From Acidimicrobiia bacterium (GTDB taxonomy: Bacteria; Actinomycetota; Acidimicrobiia; Acidimicrobiales; Poriferisodalaceae), in the NCBI GenBank assembly GCA_012960315.1, contig DUBN01000072.1, positions 1 to 64,000 on the forward strand: 64,000 nucleotides of DNA, written 5' to 3'. The position numbers and the translations under genes were made by a program. Position 1 is the stretch's first letter, and every line of letters starts with the position of its first letter. The notes below the pieces were generated by a model. That model saw nothing but the letters and a program-made list of their open reading frames with translations. It did no database searches and was not told the DNA's origin. Below, piece after piece: positions 26,124 through 34,889 of the stretch.

Positions 26124-27110
26124 TCACGTTAAGAGCTGGGGCGCGATTTGTGTGAGACATCTTTGGGTGTCATTAAAAGCTAGGTCCCGTCCGAAAATCT
26201 CTGTAAGTGAGTAGGTCGTCAAGTTTTTGGGAATCGTGGTACCCGGAGTGGTTGACCCCACCACGGCGACGACGGGAACTTGGTAACGGTCTGCCATTAA
26301 TGCAACACCGCCTACGACTTTGCCGTTAAATGACTCTTCGTCGAGGCGTCCTTCGCCAGTTATGACGAGGTCTGCTTCTGAAATTGCGTCAGCCAACTGA
26401 ATTTCTTCGGCGATTAGGCCGAATCCGTCGACGAGTTGGGCTCCGACGGCGGCAAGTCCGCCACCTAAGCCACCGGCAGCGCCTGCACGGGGTATGTCGC
26501 GAACTTCAACGCCAAATTCATTCAGGTAAATCTCCGCTAAGCGCGAGAGTCGACGACGCAGTAGCTCAATTTGGGCGGACGTCGCTCCTTTCTGAGGTCC
26601 AAAAACTGGTGCGGCGTCGAGAAATCTGGTTTGGACGTCGCAGGCGACGATGAGTTCAACCCCAGAGAAACGCACCAGTGGCTCCATGGCGCGTATTGCG
26701 CCTAACCCACCGTCGGTTGATGCTGAGCCTCCAACACCAATAACTATGCGCCGAGCTCCTGATGCTCTTGCTTCGGCAATCAACTCGCCTGTCCCGGCGC
26801 TGCTCGCGAGGAGAGGGTCGTTGCCTTCGCTACCGCCTGCGAGAAGTAACCCACTTGCTTGCGCCATTTCGATGACTGCCTGGCGTGAGGAGAACCTCCA
26901 TTTAGCTTCTACGCGATCTCCGAGGGGACCTGTTACTTGACTACTTCGGTTGGCTCCACCTAAGGCATCAAGAGTGCCTTCACCACCGTCGGCTAGGGGC
27001 ATAAAGATGACTTCCAGGTGGGAGGCCACTAGACCAGCTCCTAGGGCTTGAGCGGCCCCAGATGCGCTCGCGGTGCCTCGAAACTTGTCAGGGCATATGA
27101 CTATGCGCAC
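26124..27110 (-). CDS. glxK: glycerate 2-kinase
   Basis: A 328-residue GlxK/GckA-type kinase (glycerate kinase family 1). It starts MRIVICPDKFRGTASA, has MPLADGGEGTLDAL near residue 40, VIGVGGSASTDGGLGAIRAM near 120 and LVITGEGRLDEESFNGKVVGGVA near 255, all family signatures. It phosphorylates glycerate in the cytoplasm, feeding glyoxylate or glycolate carbon into glycolysis. It stands alone between the groEL leader and the LytR_C gene. Confidence 0.93.
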   Translation of the reverse strand: MRIVICPDKFRGTASASGAAQALGAGLVASHLEVIFMPLADGGEGTLDALGGANRSSQVTGPLGDRVEAKWRFSSRQAVIEMAQASGLLLAGGSEGNDPLLASSAGTGELIAEARASGARRIVIGVGGSASTDGGLGAIRAMEPLVRFSGVELIVACDVQTRFLDAAPVFGPQKGATSAQIELLRRRLSRLAEIYLNEFGVEVRDIPRAGAAGGLGGGLAAVGAQLVDGFGLIAEEIQLADAISEADLVITGEGRLDEESFNGKVVGGVALMADRYQVPVVAVVGSTTPGTTIPKNLTTYSLTEIFGRDLAFNDTQRCLTQIAPQLLT

Positions 27111-27133
27111 AAGAAAATAACCGATGCTATTGA

Positions 27134-27748
27134 CTATCCGGCGCTGGCCTTATCAATGCCTAACGCAATGAGAACGTCGGGCTCGTCATACCCGTCGTAG
27201 GCGCTCAAATCGGTGGGCATCTTGTATACGTCGTTTTGATCGTCGAGTCCTAGCAAAAGGGCAATATTTTGAGCTTCAAGCATCGACCGGGCTTGGTAAT
27301 GAACGCGTGTGCGGTCAAGCGGTGTGCCGTCCATATTGATTGGGGTTTTAATAATGAAGCCTTTGGTCTTGAGAAAGTCTGTTTTTTGCCCAGCTGCCCC
27401 ACGTACTGACGTTGAGTTAGCGACTTGGATTGAGACCTCTTCATTTGGTCGACCTTCAAAGCCCACCATCGTCCCGGCACCAGAGTCATCTGTGGTAGCT
27501 CCATTTTCTGGGGCTGACGTGGCTACGGTGATTCCAGGGAGGGTGGTCTCGGTCGAAGCAACGGTTTCTTCTTGTTCACTAGCTGCCTCGTCTTGCGTGG
27601 CCGCTGCTGTAGTCGGGGTCGACGCTGTGTCAAGAGTGGGCGTGTCCGTCCCTCTCAACAAATAAATCCCTACTGCAACAGCAACAATGACCAACAACAA
27701 CCCTCGTATCGCGGCAGCATTGCTTGGTCTGGACATGGGACCGTTCAT
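27134..27748 (-). CDS. membrane-anchored LytR C-terminal-domain protein
   Basis: A 204-residue protein: a short basic N-terminus, one membrane helix (about residues 14-32), a Thr/Ser/Ala/Glu-rich low-complexity stretch to about residue 95, then a LytR_C domain starting EVSIQVANSTSVRGAAG. The external domain usually accompanies cell-wall-associated proteins in actinobacteria. It overlaps DUF3263 by 4 bases, a pairing I know from other actinobacterial genomes. Confidence 0.85.
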   Translation of the reverse strand: MNGPMSRPSNAAAIRGLLLVIVAVAVGIYLLRGTDTPTLDTASTPTTAAATQDEAASEQEETVASTETTLPGITVATSAPENGATTDDSGAGTMVGFEGRPNEEVSIQVANSTSVRGAAGQKTDFLKTKGFIIKTPINMDGTPLDRTRVHYQARSMLEAQNIALLLGLDDQNDVYKMPTDLSAYDGYDEPDVLIALGIDKASAG

Positions 27749-28023
27749 CGAGCGACCTCCTGGTCGGCAGTACGGCGGGCGATGTGTTGTTGACGTCGGC
27801 GATCACGCAAACGTCGGAGTCGTCGAATAAGCAGCGGTTCGGCCAGTAGGGCAGCTTCGGAAGCTATGAGTTGGTTCAACACCTCTGCGTACTCCGACTC
27901 AGTGAGCTGAAACTGTTCCCGAACAGCTTGATCTCGCGGGGTGGCCGACTCCCACCACGACTGTTCAAAGTCGAGGATGGCTCGGTCTCGCTGACTAAGT
28001 TGTTGATGAGGCGCTTCTTCCAC
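27745..28023 (-). CDS. DUF3263-family protein
   Basis: A 92-residue protein. LSQRDRAILDFEQSWWESATPRDQAVREQFQLTESEYAEVL is the DUF3263 signature, with a helix-turn-helix-like character, followed by an arginine-rich tail (LLIRRLRRLRDRRRQQ). Function is unknown; a DNA-binding role is possible. It begins 28 bases downstream of the tRNA-Thr gene on the same strand and overlaps the LytR_C gene. Confidence 0.85.
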   Translation of the reverse strand: MEEAPHQQLSQRDRAILDFEQSWWESATPRDQAVREQFQLTESEYAEVLNQLIASEAALLAEPLLIRRLRRLRDRRRQQHIARRTADQEVAR

Positions 28024-28051
28024 GTCGATCAGTTTCCTTCCGGTTTCGCGG

Positions 28052-28124
28052 AGCCCGAGGTGGGAATCGAACCCACAACCCCCGCTTTACAAGAACGGTG
28101 CTCTAGCCGTTGAGCTACTCGGGC
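28052..28124 (-). tRNA. tRNA-Thr (anticodon TGT)
   Basis: A complete cloverleaf on the minus strand, 73 bases. The acceptor stem is GCCCGAG with CTCGGGC, the D stem GCTC with GAGC, the anticodon stem CCGTT with AGCGG (one G-U pair), and the loop CTTGTAA places TGT at 34-36. The T stem is GTGGG with CCCAC around TTCGATT. The 3' CCA is not encoded. Confidence 0.97.
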
Positions 28125-28169
28125 AGTGCACGCCCAGCGTAAACCCCAATGGGTCACTATTGATGTCGT

Positions 28170-29090
28170 TCACTGATCCATTTCTCTGCGACGTCGAACT
28201 TCGTAAATTGTTATCGCGGCTGCGTTTGACACATTGAGTGATTCAAGTTGCCCGTTTTGGGGGATCGATATGAGCTGATCGCATCTCTGGGTCACTAAAT
28301 GTGAGAGGCCTCGGCCTTCAGCGCCGAGCACAATCACTAACGATTCCTTGGCCACGCGTAACTGATATATGGAATCTTTTGAGGTTCCATCAAGGCCTAT
28401 GACCCATAGTCCTTCATCGGACATTCGCCGGAGCGCGGTGGGTAAGCCACCCACCAGCGCTATGGGCAAATGTTCCACTGCTCCCGCGGCAGCTTTTACC
28501 GCTGCCGGGGTCAGCCGAACCGCTCTATGGCGGGGGAGAATCACTCCTGTTGCTCCGGCCACTTCCGCTGTTCTGAGAATCGCGCCGAGGTTGCCGGGGT
28601 CAGTGACACCATCAAGTGCAACGACGAGCGCAGGCTCGTCTTGCCGGGTCGATAACAACACGTCGAGGTCTACGGGTTGAATCGGTTCCGCTGTAGCGAT
28701 TACTCCTTGATGAGATTCGGTGAGGGCATGCTCATCGAGTTTTCGTCGTGTGAGTTGCCGAATGGGAACTCTACGTTCCTCCGATAGATCAGCGATCTCA
28801 GCCAAGATTGCCGAATCGTGTACCTCTTCGCTAACAAGAACCTGCTCAACTCGGCGTCGTCCAGCTCGTAATAGTTCCCGAACTGCTTGGCGGCCTTCGA
28901 TGTGATCGCCACCTAGTTCACTGGACCGTGGGCGGGGTTTACCTTGAACATCAGTTCGGCTGGATGTGTTCTTGCGAGTAGATGAACCGCCTCGGTTTCG
29001 ATGCCCCCGATGATTATTGCCAGCAGGTTTTCGATTGTCCGGTTTGGCGCCCCGGCTTGGTCCCTTTGGACGTCCTCGAGAACTGCTCAT
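28170..29090 (-). CDS. rlmB: 23S rRNA (guanosine-2'-O)-methyltransferase RlmB / TrmH family
   Basis: A 306-residue SPOUT methyltransferase. The first 70 residues are a basic, disordered-looking RG/KP-rich tail; then GDHIEGRQAVRELLRAGRR starts the substrate-binding domain. The SPOUT knot motifs are NLGAILRTAEVAGATGVIL, VLGAEGRGLSHLV and SIPQNGQLESLNVSNAAAI. It methylates a guanosine in 23S rRNA (or a tRNA; the subfamily is hard to split). The ATG at 29090 overlaps the ispF stop by 4 bases, which decides the start over 29174. Confidence 0.92.
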   Translation of the reverse strand: MSSSRGRPKGPSRGAKPDNRKPAGNNHRGHRNRGGSSTRKNTSSRTDVQGKPRPRSSELGGDHIEGRQAVRELLRAGRRRVEQVLVSEEVHDSAILAEIADLSEERRVPIRQLTRRKLDEHALTESHQGVIATAEPIQPVDLDVLLSTRQDEPALVVALDGVTDPGNLGAILRTAEVAGATGVILPRHRAVRLTPAAVKAAAGAVEHLPIALVGGLPTALRRMSDEGLWVIGLDGTSKDSIYQLRVAKESLVIVLGAEGRGLSHLVTQRCDQLISIPQNGQLESLNVSNAAAITIYEVRRRREMDQ

Positions 29091-29557
29091 CTTTGCTCCA
29101 ACAGTGCAACCGCAATCGAAACGATGCCTTCGCCTCTGCCCAGAGCGCCAATACCTTCGGTTCGTTTTCCACACACCGTGACTGGCCCTCCCGCTGCTCT
29201 GGATAGGTTCAATTCCATCTCATCCTTGGCGGGGGCTATATGTGGTTCGTCGGTGATTACGGTGCAGTCGGCGTTCACTATCCCCCAACCAGCGGCTTGT
29301 ACGAGCTGCGCGGCTTGTTCAAGTAATTCGATGCTGTTAACACGATCCAGTTCCTGATCGTCGTCAGGAAAGTTTTGACCGATATCTCCCAAGCCGGCGG
29401 CACCAAGCACAGCGTCGATGACTGCGTGGGTCACAACGTCTGCGTCGCTGTGACCATCAAGTCCGCGATGTCCTGGGAAGTGAACTCCACCAATCACTAA
29501 AGGACGGTCGTCGTTGGCCCATTGATGAGCGTCGTATCCCTGTCCAATTCGCATCAT
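29087..29557 (-). CDS. ispF: 2-C-methyl-D-erythritol 2,4-cyclodiphosphate synthase
   Basis: A 156-residue MEP-pathway enzyme. The metal-binding GYDAHQ (usual GYDVHR) and the block HSDADVVTHAVIDAVLGAAGLGDIGQNFPDDD are present, with a C-terminal GIGALGRGEGIVSIAV that matches the family end. It cyclises CDP-methylerythritol phosphate. It is coupled to ispD upstream (4-base overlap) and to rlmB downstream. Confidence 0.96.
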   Translation of the reverse strand: MMRIGQGYDAHQWANDDRPLVIGGVHFPGHRGLDGHSDADVVTHAVIDAVLGAAGLGDIGQNFPDDDQELDRVNSIELLEQAAQLVQAAGWGIVNADCTVITDEPHIAPAKDEMELNLSRAAGGPVTVCGKRTEGIGALGRGEGIVSIAVALLEQR

Positions 29558-30210
29558 GAGTCAAGTCCCATCAATTGGGCGACGATGCCGATGTCACTAG
29601 GGTGTGTGATTTTGATCGCCGCAGCATCACCAGGAACCACCATGACGGTGCCACCAATTGCTTCGACTAAACCGGCGTCGTCAGTCGCTTGTCCCCCACC
29701 AGCATGGGCTTTCTCCAACATTCTTTTACTGAAAGCTTGCGGAGTCTGAATCGCCATAAGAGTGTCGCGATCTACCGTAGCCGCCACTTTCTTTCCGATG
29801 GGAGCGTCCACAACTCGTTTAAGTGTGTCGGTTACGGGCAGTCCAGGAACAGCTGCATCGGCACCGCCAAGCACAGCATCGATTACCGATAGGTACATCT
29901 GAATTGGGGCACCTGGCCGAGCGGCGTCGTGGATAACGACAATTTCTGCCGATTGCGGCAGCACCTCTAACCCGCTGCGCACTGATTCGCTTCGGGTGCT
30001 ACCACCAGCTACGACGATATCCGCTTGCGGCAACTCCGATTCCCCGATCATTTCAGCATTCACTACGAGAACAACTCCTTCGCAGCAAGATCGCGCTCTG
30101 GTCACGCTCCAGTCGACTACTCGCTGGTCCCCAAGTTTCACGAGTTGCTTGTTTCCACCAAATCGGGATCCCGATCCAGCGGCTAAGACAATCGACCATG
30201 CGCCTTCCAC
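29554..30210 (-). CDS. ispD: 2-C-methyl-D-erythritol 4-phosphate cytidylyltransferase
   Basis: A 218-residue nucleotidyltransferase of the MEP isoprenoid pathway. The nucleotide-binding start is VLAAGSGSRFGGNKQLVKLG (residues 8-27); VVIHDAARPGAP and ATVDRDTLMAIQTPQAF are conserved catalytic surroundings. It forms CDP-methylerythritol from CTP. It lies 121 bases downstream of clpC. Confidence 0.96.
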   Translation of the reverse strand: MEGAWSIVLAAGSGSRFGGNKQLVKLGDQRVVDWSVTRARSCCEGVVLVVNAEMIGESELPQADIVVAGGSTRSESVRSGLEVLPQSAEIVVIHDAARPGAPIQMYLSVIDAVLGGADAAVPGLPVTDTLKRVVDAPIGKKVAATVDRDTLMAIQTPQAFSKRMLEKAHAGGGQATDDAGLVEAIGGTVMVVPGDAAAIKITHPSDIGIVAQLMGLDS

Positions 30211-30280
30211 ATGACCACTCTGGCACTAGTCGAGTCCATTTCCTGCACTAGATAGGACGATTGGAGAAAAAGAAGGTTCG

Positions 30281-30324
30281 CAACGGCACTTTAAGGTGAA
30301 CATTTTAGGGGCGACACGCCGTTG
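30281..30324 (-). terminator. possible terminator after clpC
   Basis: Reading the minus strand after the clpC stop, CAACGGC pairs with GCCGTTG across a 30-base loop and is followed by CGAACCTTCTTTTTCTCC, a T-rich tract. The long loop makes it weaker than a classical Rho-independent terminator. Confidence 0.4.
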
Positions 30325-30331
30325 AAGTCTG

Positions 30332-32851
30332 TCAATCTGAGGTCGCAGCGTCCTCAAGTTCGACAGGTCCCGGGTCGAATCCGTCAATTGACCGGAACAC
30401 GATTTCGTCGGTGTCTTCGTCGGTGTCGACGACGATAATCTGACCGGCGTCGAACTCTTTGTACAAGATCCGCTCAGAAAGAGCATCTTCGACGTGTCGT
30501 TGAATGGCTCGTCGGAGCGGACGTGCACCCATGGTCGGGTCGTAGCCTTTTCGAGCAAGCCAGGCTTTTGCAGCGTCTGTGAGTTCGAGGCCAAGGCCTT
30601 GGGCTCGCAACTGTTCTGCTGTTCTCGCGATCATTAGGTCAACAATCTCGGTGACTTCATCCCTGGAGAGTTCGTGGAACACAATGGTCTCGTCTACACG
30701 ATTTAGGAACTCCGGTCGGAAGTGAGCTTTGAGAGCATCATTAACGATGTCTTTCATGCGTTCGTAGCTGACTGCCTCGTCGGCCTTAGTAAATCCGACG
30801 TTGGCTCTTCGAAGGTCGGCGGTACCAAGATTTGAGGTCATGATCAAAACGGTGTTGCGGAAGTCAACGGAGCGGCCTTGGGCGTCGGTGAGGCGACCTT
30901 CCTCAAGAATCTGCAACAAAGTGTTGAATACATCGGGGTGGGCTTTCTCAACTTCGTCGAACAAAACCACCGAGAATGGGCGCCGTCGAACTGCCTCAGT
31001 TAGCTGGCCGCCTTCTTCGTAGCCGATATAGCCAGGAGGCGACCCTACGAGGCGACTTACGGTGTGCTTTTCCATGTATTCCGACATATCCAAGCTAATT
31101 AATGCGTCTTCGTCCCCGAATAGAAACTCTGCAAGGGTCTTTGCCAGTTCTGTTTTCCCTACGCCAGAAGGTCCAAGGAAAATAAACGAGCCTCCGGGAC
31201 GTTTGGGATCTTTCAGTCCGGCGCGCGTACGGCGAATCGCTTGGCTAACTGCAGTAACCGCGTCTTGCTGACCGATGACTCGTTTGTGAAGTTCATCTTC
31301 CATCTTGAGGAGCTTTTGGGTCTCTTCCTCAGTGAGTTTGTAGACGGGAATGCCTGTCCAAATCGATAGAACTTCCGCTATCGCCTCTTCATCAACTTCG
31401 TCGAAGAGATCTACGCCGTCGGATTTGATTTGCTCCATCATCTCTGTGCGCCGATCCAACAGATTTTTCTCTTCGTCGCGTAACGAACCTGCCAGTTCGA
31501 AGTCTTGTTCTTCGACGGCCTGCTTTTTCTTATCAACGATTTCGGCAATCTTGTTTTCGATTTCCTTGTAATCGGGTGGCGTCTCCATGCGTTTGATTCG
31601 CAGACGGGCCCCAGCTTCGTCAATCAAATCGATGGCTTTGTCCGGTAAATGGCGATCCGCTATGTAGCGATCAGCCAAATTGGCTGCTGCTACTAATGCC
31701 TGGTCGGTGATCGTCACTCTGTGATGAGATTCGTAACGATCACGCAGTCCCTTAAGAATTTCGATGGTGTGGCTCAGTGTTGGCTCTTCAACTCGTATCG
31801 GTTGAAAGCGCCGTTCTAAAGCAGCGTCTTTTTCGAGATATTTGCGATATTCCTCAAGGGTCGTGGCGCCAATTGTTTGTAATTCGCCACGCGCCAACAT
31901 CGGCTTCAAAATTGAGGCTGCGTCAATCGCTCCCTCAGCAGCTCCCGCTCCCACCAACGTATGTAGCTCGTCGATAAACAAGATGATGTCACCACGTGTT
32001 TTGATCTCTTTAAGGACTTTTTTCAGTCGTTCTTCGAAATCTCCCCGATAACGCGACCCTGCTACGAGCGCGCCGAGGTCAAGGGTGTACAGCTGTTTTG
32101 CGCGCAGGGTTTCCGGGACTTCCCCCGCAACAATTTTTTGCGCCAACCCTTCGACTATTGCTGTCTTGCCGACTCCTGGTTCACCGATAAGCACTGGGTT
32201 GTTCTTGGTTCGTCGGGAGAGCACCTGCATCACGCGTTCGGTTTCGCGCATCCTGCCGATAACTGGGTCGAGTGTCTTGTCTCGAGCGTTTTGAGTGAGG
32301 TTGCGACCGAATTGGTCAAGTACAGCTGATCCGCCTTGTGGGCCATCACCGCGATTTGCTGAACCTCCAACGGTTTCTTTTCCGGGTTCAGAACCTTCCC
32401 CTTGGCCCGAACCGCTATAGCCCGACAACAATTGAATCACTTGTTGTCGAACACGAGATAGATCAGCTCCTAGCTTGACAAGAACTTGGGCTGCCACTCC
32501 TTCGCCTTCTCGGATCAGCCCTAACAAAATATGTTCGGTGCCGATGTAGTTGTGACCGAGTTGGAGGGCTTCACGGAGTGACAGTTCAAGAACTTTTTTG
32601 GCTCGCGGGGTGAAGGGAATATGACCGCTCGGCGACGACCCGCCCTGCCCAATTATTTCCTCAACTTGGCTGCGGACCGCTTCTAACGAAATCCCCAACG
32701 ATTCGAGAGCTTTTGCGGCGACACCTTCACCCTCGTGGATAAGCCCCAAAAGGATGTGCTCTGTTCCGATGTAGTTGTGGTTGAGAAGGCGTGCTTCCTC
32801 TTGAGCAAGCACAACAACTCGGCGGGCTCGATCGGTAAACCTTTCAAACAC
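30332..32851 (-). CDS. clpC: AAA+ chaperone ATPase ClpC
   Basis: An 839-residue Clp/Hsp100 unfoldase that feeds proteins to ClpP. Two N-terminal Clp_N repeats (each with [14 protein letters not shown]), NBD1 with Walker A GEPGVGKT, a middle UVR/coiled-coil segment, and NBD2 with [19 protein letters not shown] followed by [15 protein letters not shown]. The C-terminus is acidic. The start is GTG at 32851: the protein then begins [13 protein letters not shown] as in other ClpC, and GGAGG lies 5 bases upstream. No CIRCE is seen here. Confidence 0.97.
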   Translation of the reverse strand: MFERFTDRARRVVVLAQEEARLLNHNYIGTEHILLGLIHEGEGVAAKALESLGISLEAVRSQVEEIIGQGGSSPSGHIPFTPRAKKVLELSLREALQLGHNYIGTEHILLGLIREGEGVAAQVLVKLGADLSRVRQQVIQLLSGYSGSGQGEGSEPGKETVGGSANRGDGPQGGSAVLDQFGRNLTQNARDKTLDPVIGRMRETERVMQVLSRRTKNNPVLIGEPGVGKTAIVEGLAQKIVAGEVPETLRAKQLYTLDLGALVAGSRYRGDFEERLKKVLKEIKTRGDIILFIDELHTLVGAGAAEGAIDAASILKPMLARGELQTIGATTLEEYRKYLEKDAALERRFQPIRVEEPTLSHTIEILKGLRDRYESHHRVTITDQALVAAANLADRYIADRHLPDKAIDLIDEAGARLRIKRMETPPDYKEIENKIAEIVDKKKQAVEEQDFELAGSLRDEEKNLLDRRTEMMEQIKSDGVDLFDEVDEEAIAEVLSIWTGIPVYKLTEEETQKLLKMEDELHKRVIGQQDAVTAVSQAIRRTRAGLKDPKRPGGSFIFLGPSGVGKTELAKTLAEFLFGDEDALISLDMSEYMEKHTVSRLVGSPPGYIGYEEGGQLTEAVRRRPFSVVLFDEVEKAHPDVFNTLLQILEEGRLTDAQGRSVDFRNTVLIMTSNLGTADLRRANVGFTKADEAVSYERMKDIVNDALKAHFRPEFLNRVDETIVFHELSRDEVTEIVDLMIARTAEQLRAQGLGLELTDAAKAWLARKGYDPTMGARPLRRAIQRHVEDALSERILYKEFDAGQIIVVDTDEDTDEIVFRSIDGFDPGPVELEDAATSD

Positions 32852-32856
32852 TGAAT

Positions 32857-32861
32857 CCTCC
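32857..32861 (-). promoter_or_regulatory. ribosome binding site deciding the clpC GTG start
   Basis: GGAGG followed by ATTCA and the GTG codon at 32849-32851. It supports the GTG start over upstream in-frame codons. Confidence 0.8.
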
Positions 32862-32976
32862 AGGAGGCAAGTGTGCCCACAGGTGACGGGCGTTACTGGA
32901 GTGTAACCGGGCGAATGCTGTTGTCTTGCAGCAGTTGTCTCCCAAACCGCATGAAACCGTTTTGCCGACACCCAAA

Positions 32977-32988
32977 TGAAACGTTTCA
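32977..32988. promoter_or_regulatory. 12-base perfect palindrome between clpC and the polyprenyl synthase gene
   Basis: TGAAACGTTTCA is its own reverse complement. A related imperfect copy, TGAAACCGTTTTG, starts about 25 bases to the left. Both lie in the divergent promoter region, 45 bases before the synthase start and 125 bases before clpC. A dimeric repressor or activator could bind here, but no regulator is identified. Confidence 0.4.
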
Positions 32989-33032
32989 GGCTAGATGGAG
33001 TTGTCGTTTAGCTTTGCAGTTAAGTTTGCATC

Positions 33033-34019
33033 GTGGTTTCCCTCACTCCCCTCCAGCACCGCGCGGATCCCAGCGAGGATCTACGGCGAGTGGAGACAGC
33101 GTTACGAGACGCCGCGATGACTGACGATGACTTCTTGACTGAAGTGGCGTCTCACCTCATACCGGCTGGTGGCAAACGATTGCGGCCCGCGTTTGTGATT
33201 GCAGCAGCGCTTTCTTTGGACTCTGACGGTGAGCGCGCCGAGGCCCTGACCGATGCCATGGTGCGGGGCGGGGTAGCGGTTGAACTAGTCCATTTAGGGT
33301 CCCTCTATCACGATGATGTAATGGACGAAGCCGAAACGCGGCGGGGCATCGATGCGGTGAATCATCGTTGGGGGAACCTGACAGCAATCCTTGCTGGTGA
33401 TTTTCTTCTCGCAAAAGCTTCGGAATTGGCTGCTTCGTTGGGGACCGAAGTCGCTGAGTTACTTGCTGCAACAATTGGGCGACTCTGTGAGGGGCAGGTT
33501 CGTGAGTTACAACTGATTTACGACATCACCCGAACAGAAGAACAGTATTTGCAGGCTATTGCTGGAAAAACGGCTGCACTTTATGCCACCTCGTGTCGTA
33601 TTGGCGGGTTAGTAGCTGGCGCAGACCGGGGGGTGGTCGACCGATTGACCGAATTCGGTCACGCGTACGGTATGGCATTTCAGGTTGTCGACGACATTCT
33701 TGATCTCGTGGCAACCGATGAGGAACTTGGTAAGCCTTCGGGCAACGACCTGCGAGAAGGTGTTTATACCCTGCCCGTGATTCGGATGATCGCGTCGGAC
33801 GATCCGGTGACGGCGCTACTAGGTCAGCCGTTGGACGAAGAGACGCGGGACAAAGCTAGGAGAGCAGTGGTTGACGGGACCGAAATTGCAACGTCGAAAG
33901 TAACTGCTGAGGGTTTCGTTGGTGATGCCGTGAAAGCACTTGACGCGTTGCCTGACACGCCTGGTGTTTTGGGGATGCGCGACGCAGCTACAAATCTGTT
34001 GTCGGCTCTTGACCGTTAG
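33033..34019 (+). CDS. polyprenyl diphosphate synthase
   Basis: A 328-residue all-trans prenyl chain synthase. The first Asp-rich motif is HDDVMDEAETRRG (93-105), the second is VVDDILDLVATDEELGKPSGNDL; GGKRLRP near residue 46 binds isopentenyl diphosphate. It would build the side chain of menaquinone or another polyprenyl lipid; chain length cannot be deduced. The start is GTG at 33033. It is the first gene of a pair with the folP-like gene and diverges from clpC. Confidence 0.93.
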   Translation: MVSLTPLQHRADPSEDLRRVETALRDAAMTDDDFLTEVASHLIPAGGKRLRPAFVIAAALSLDSDGERAEALTDAMVRGGVAVELVHLGSLYHDDVMDEAETRRGIDAVNHRWGNLTAILAGDFLLAKASELAASLGTEVAELLAATIGRLCEGQVRELQLIYDITRTEEQYLQAIAGKTAALYATSCRIGGLVAGADRGVVDRLTEFGHAYGMAFQVVDDILDLVATDEELGKPSGNDLREGVYTLPVIRMIASDDPVTALLGQPLDEETRDKARRAVVDGTEIATSKVTAEGFVGDAVKALDALPDTPGVLGMRDAATNLLSALDR

Positions 34020-34039
34020 CGACGTCTGCGGAGCTTCTG

Positions 34040-34888
34040 GTGTGGCCAATCAACCGTAGTTATCAAGCATCGAGTTTCGATCCGGGACGCGGACCGGTTT
34101 GGGATTGGGGCCACCGCACGTATGTCATGGGGATCGTCAACGCTACTCACGATTCTTTTTCAGGTGATGGCATTGATGGCCAAATCGATAAAGCCGTGCT
34201 GTTAGCCACCGAGTTTGAGGCCTGTGGTGTCGACGTGATCGATATTGGGGGTGCGTCGTCGCGTCCCGGTGCTGAACCAACACCTGTTGCTGTGGAAAAA
34301 TCTCGGGTTGTTCCGGTAATTGAAGCGGTGCGCGACGCGGTAAATCTACCCATATCGATCGACACGACCTGGGCGGTCGTCGCAGAGGCCGCGTTAGACG
34401 CGGGAGCCACGGTGGTTAACGACATCACTGGTTTCCTCCTAGATCCCGATCTTTCGTCGCTCGTGTCTCAGCGCGGAGTGGGCGCCGTGGTGATGCACAA
34501 CCAGCGAGGGCGGGAGCATCGCGATGTGATCGATGACATCGTTGCTGGTTTCGATGAAACTCTCGCTGTATGTGAGTCCGCGCGGATTGAGCTATCAAAT
34601 TTGATTTTGGACCCGGGCTTTGGTTTCGGATGGTCAGTTGAGCAGAATTTGGAAATATTGCGTCGGCTACCAGAACTGACCCGATTTGAGTTTCCGCTGC
34701 TCATCGGCACGTCGCGAAAGTCATCTATTGGCACTGTGTTAGGCAGCGATATCGGGGAACGATTGTTCGGCACAGCGGCAAGTGTCGCTCTAGCAATTTG
34801 TGGGGGCATCGACGTGGTCCGAGTTCACGATGGGGCCGAAATGCGTGATGTTGTAATGATGACGGACGCGATTGTGCGATCCAACTGA
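34040..34888 (+). CDS. folP: dihydropteroate synthase family protein
   Basis: A 282-residue TIM-barrel protein of the DHPS family, starting at GTG 34040. Many active-site elements are kept: VMGIVNATHDSFS (usual NVTPDSF), DVIDIGG, SIDTTWA, VVNDITG, LIGTSRKSS and RVHDG. Two loops differ from the norm: TPDSF reads THDSF (His37) and GGESTRPG reads GGASSRPG (71-77). It may be a normal DHPS with a drifted loop or a FolP2-like paralogue without DHPS activity. It is not in the folB/folK cluster at 40 kb. Confidence 0.85.
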   Translation: MWPINRSYQASSFDPGRGPVWDWGHRTYVMGIVNATHDSFSGDGIDGQIDKAVLLATEFEACGVDVIDIGGASSRPGAEPTPVAVEKSRVVPVIEAVRDAVNLPISIDTTWAVVAEAALDAGATVVNDITGFLLDPDLSSLVSQRGVGAVVMHNQRGREHRDVIDDIVAGFDETLAVCESARIELSNLILDPGFGFGWSVEQNLEILRRLPELTRFEFPLLIGTSRKSSIGTVLGSDIGERLFGTAASVALAICGGIDVVRVHDGAEMRDVVMMTDAIVRSN

Positions 34889-34889
34889 G

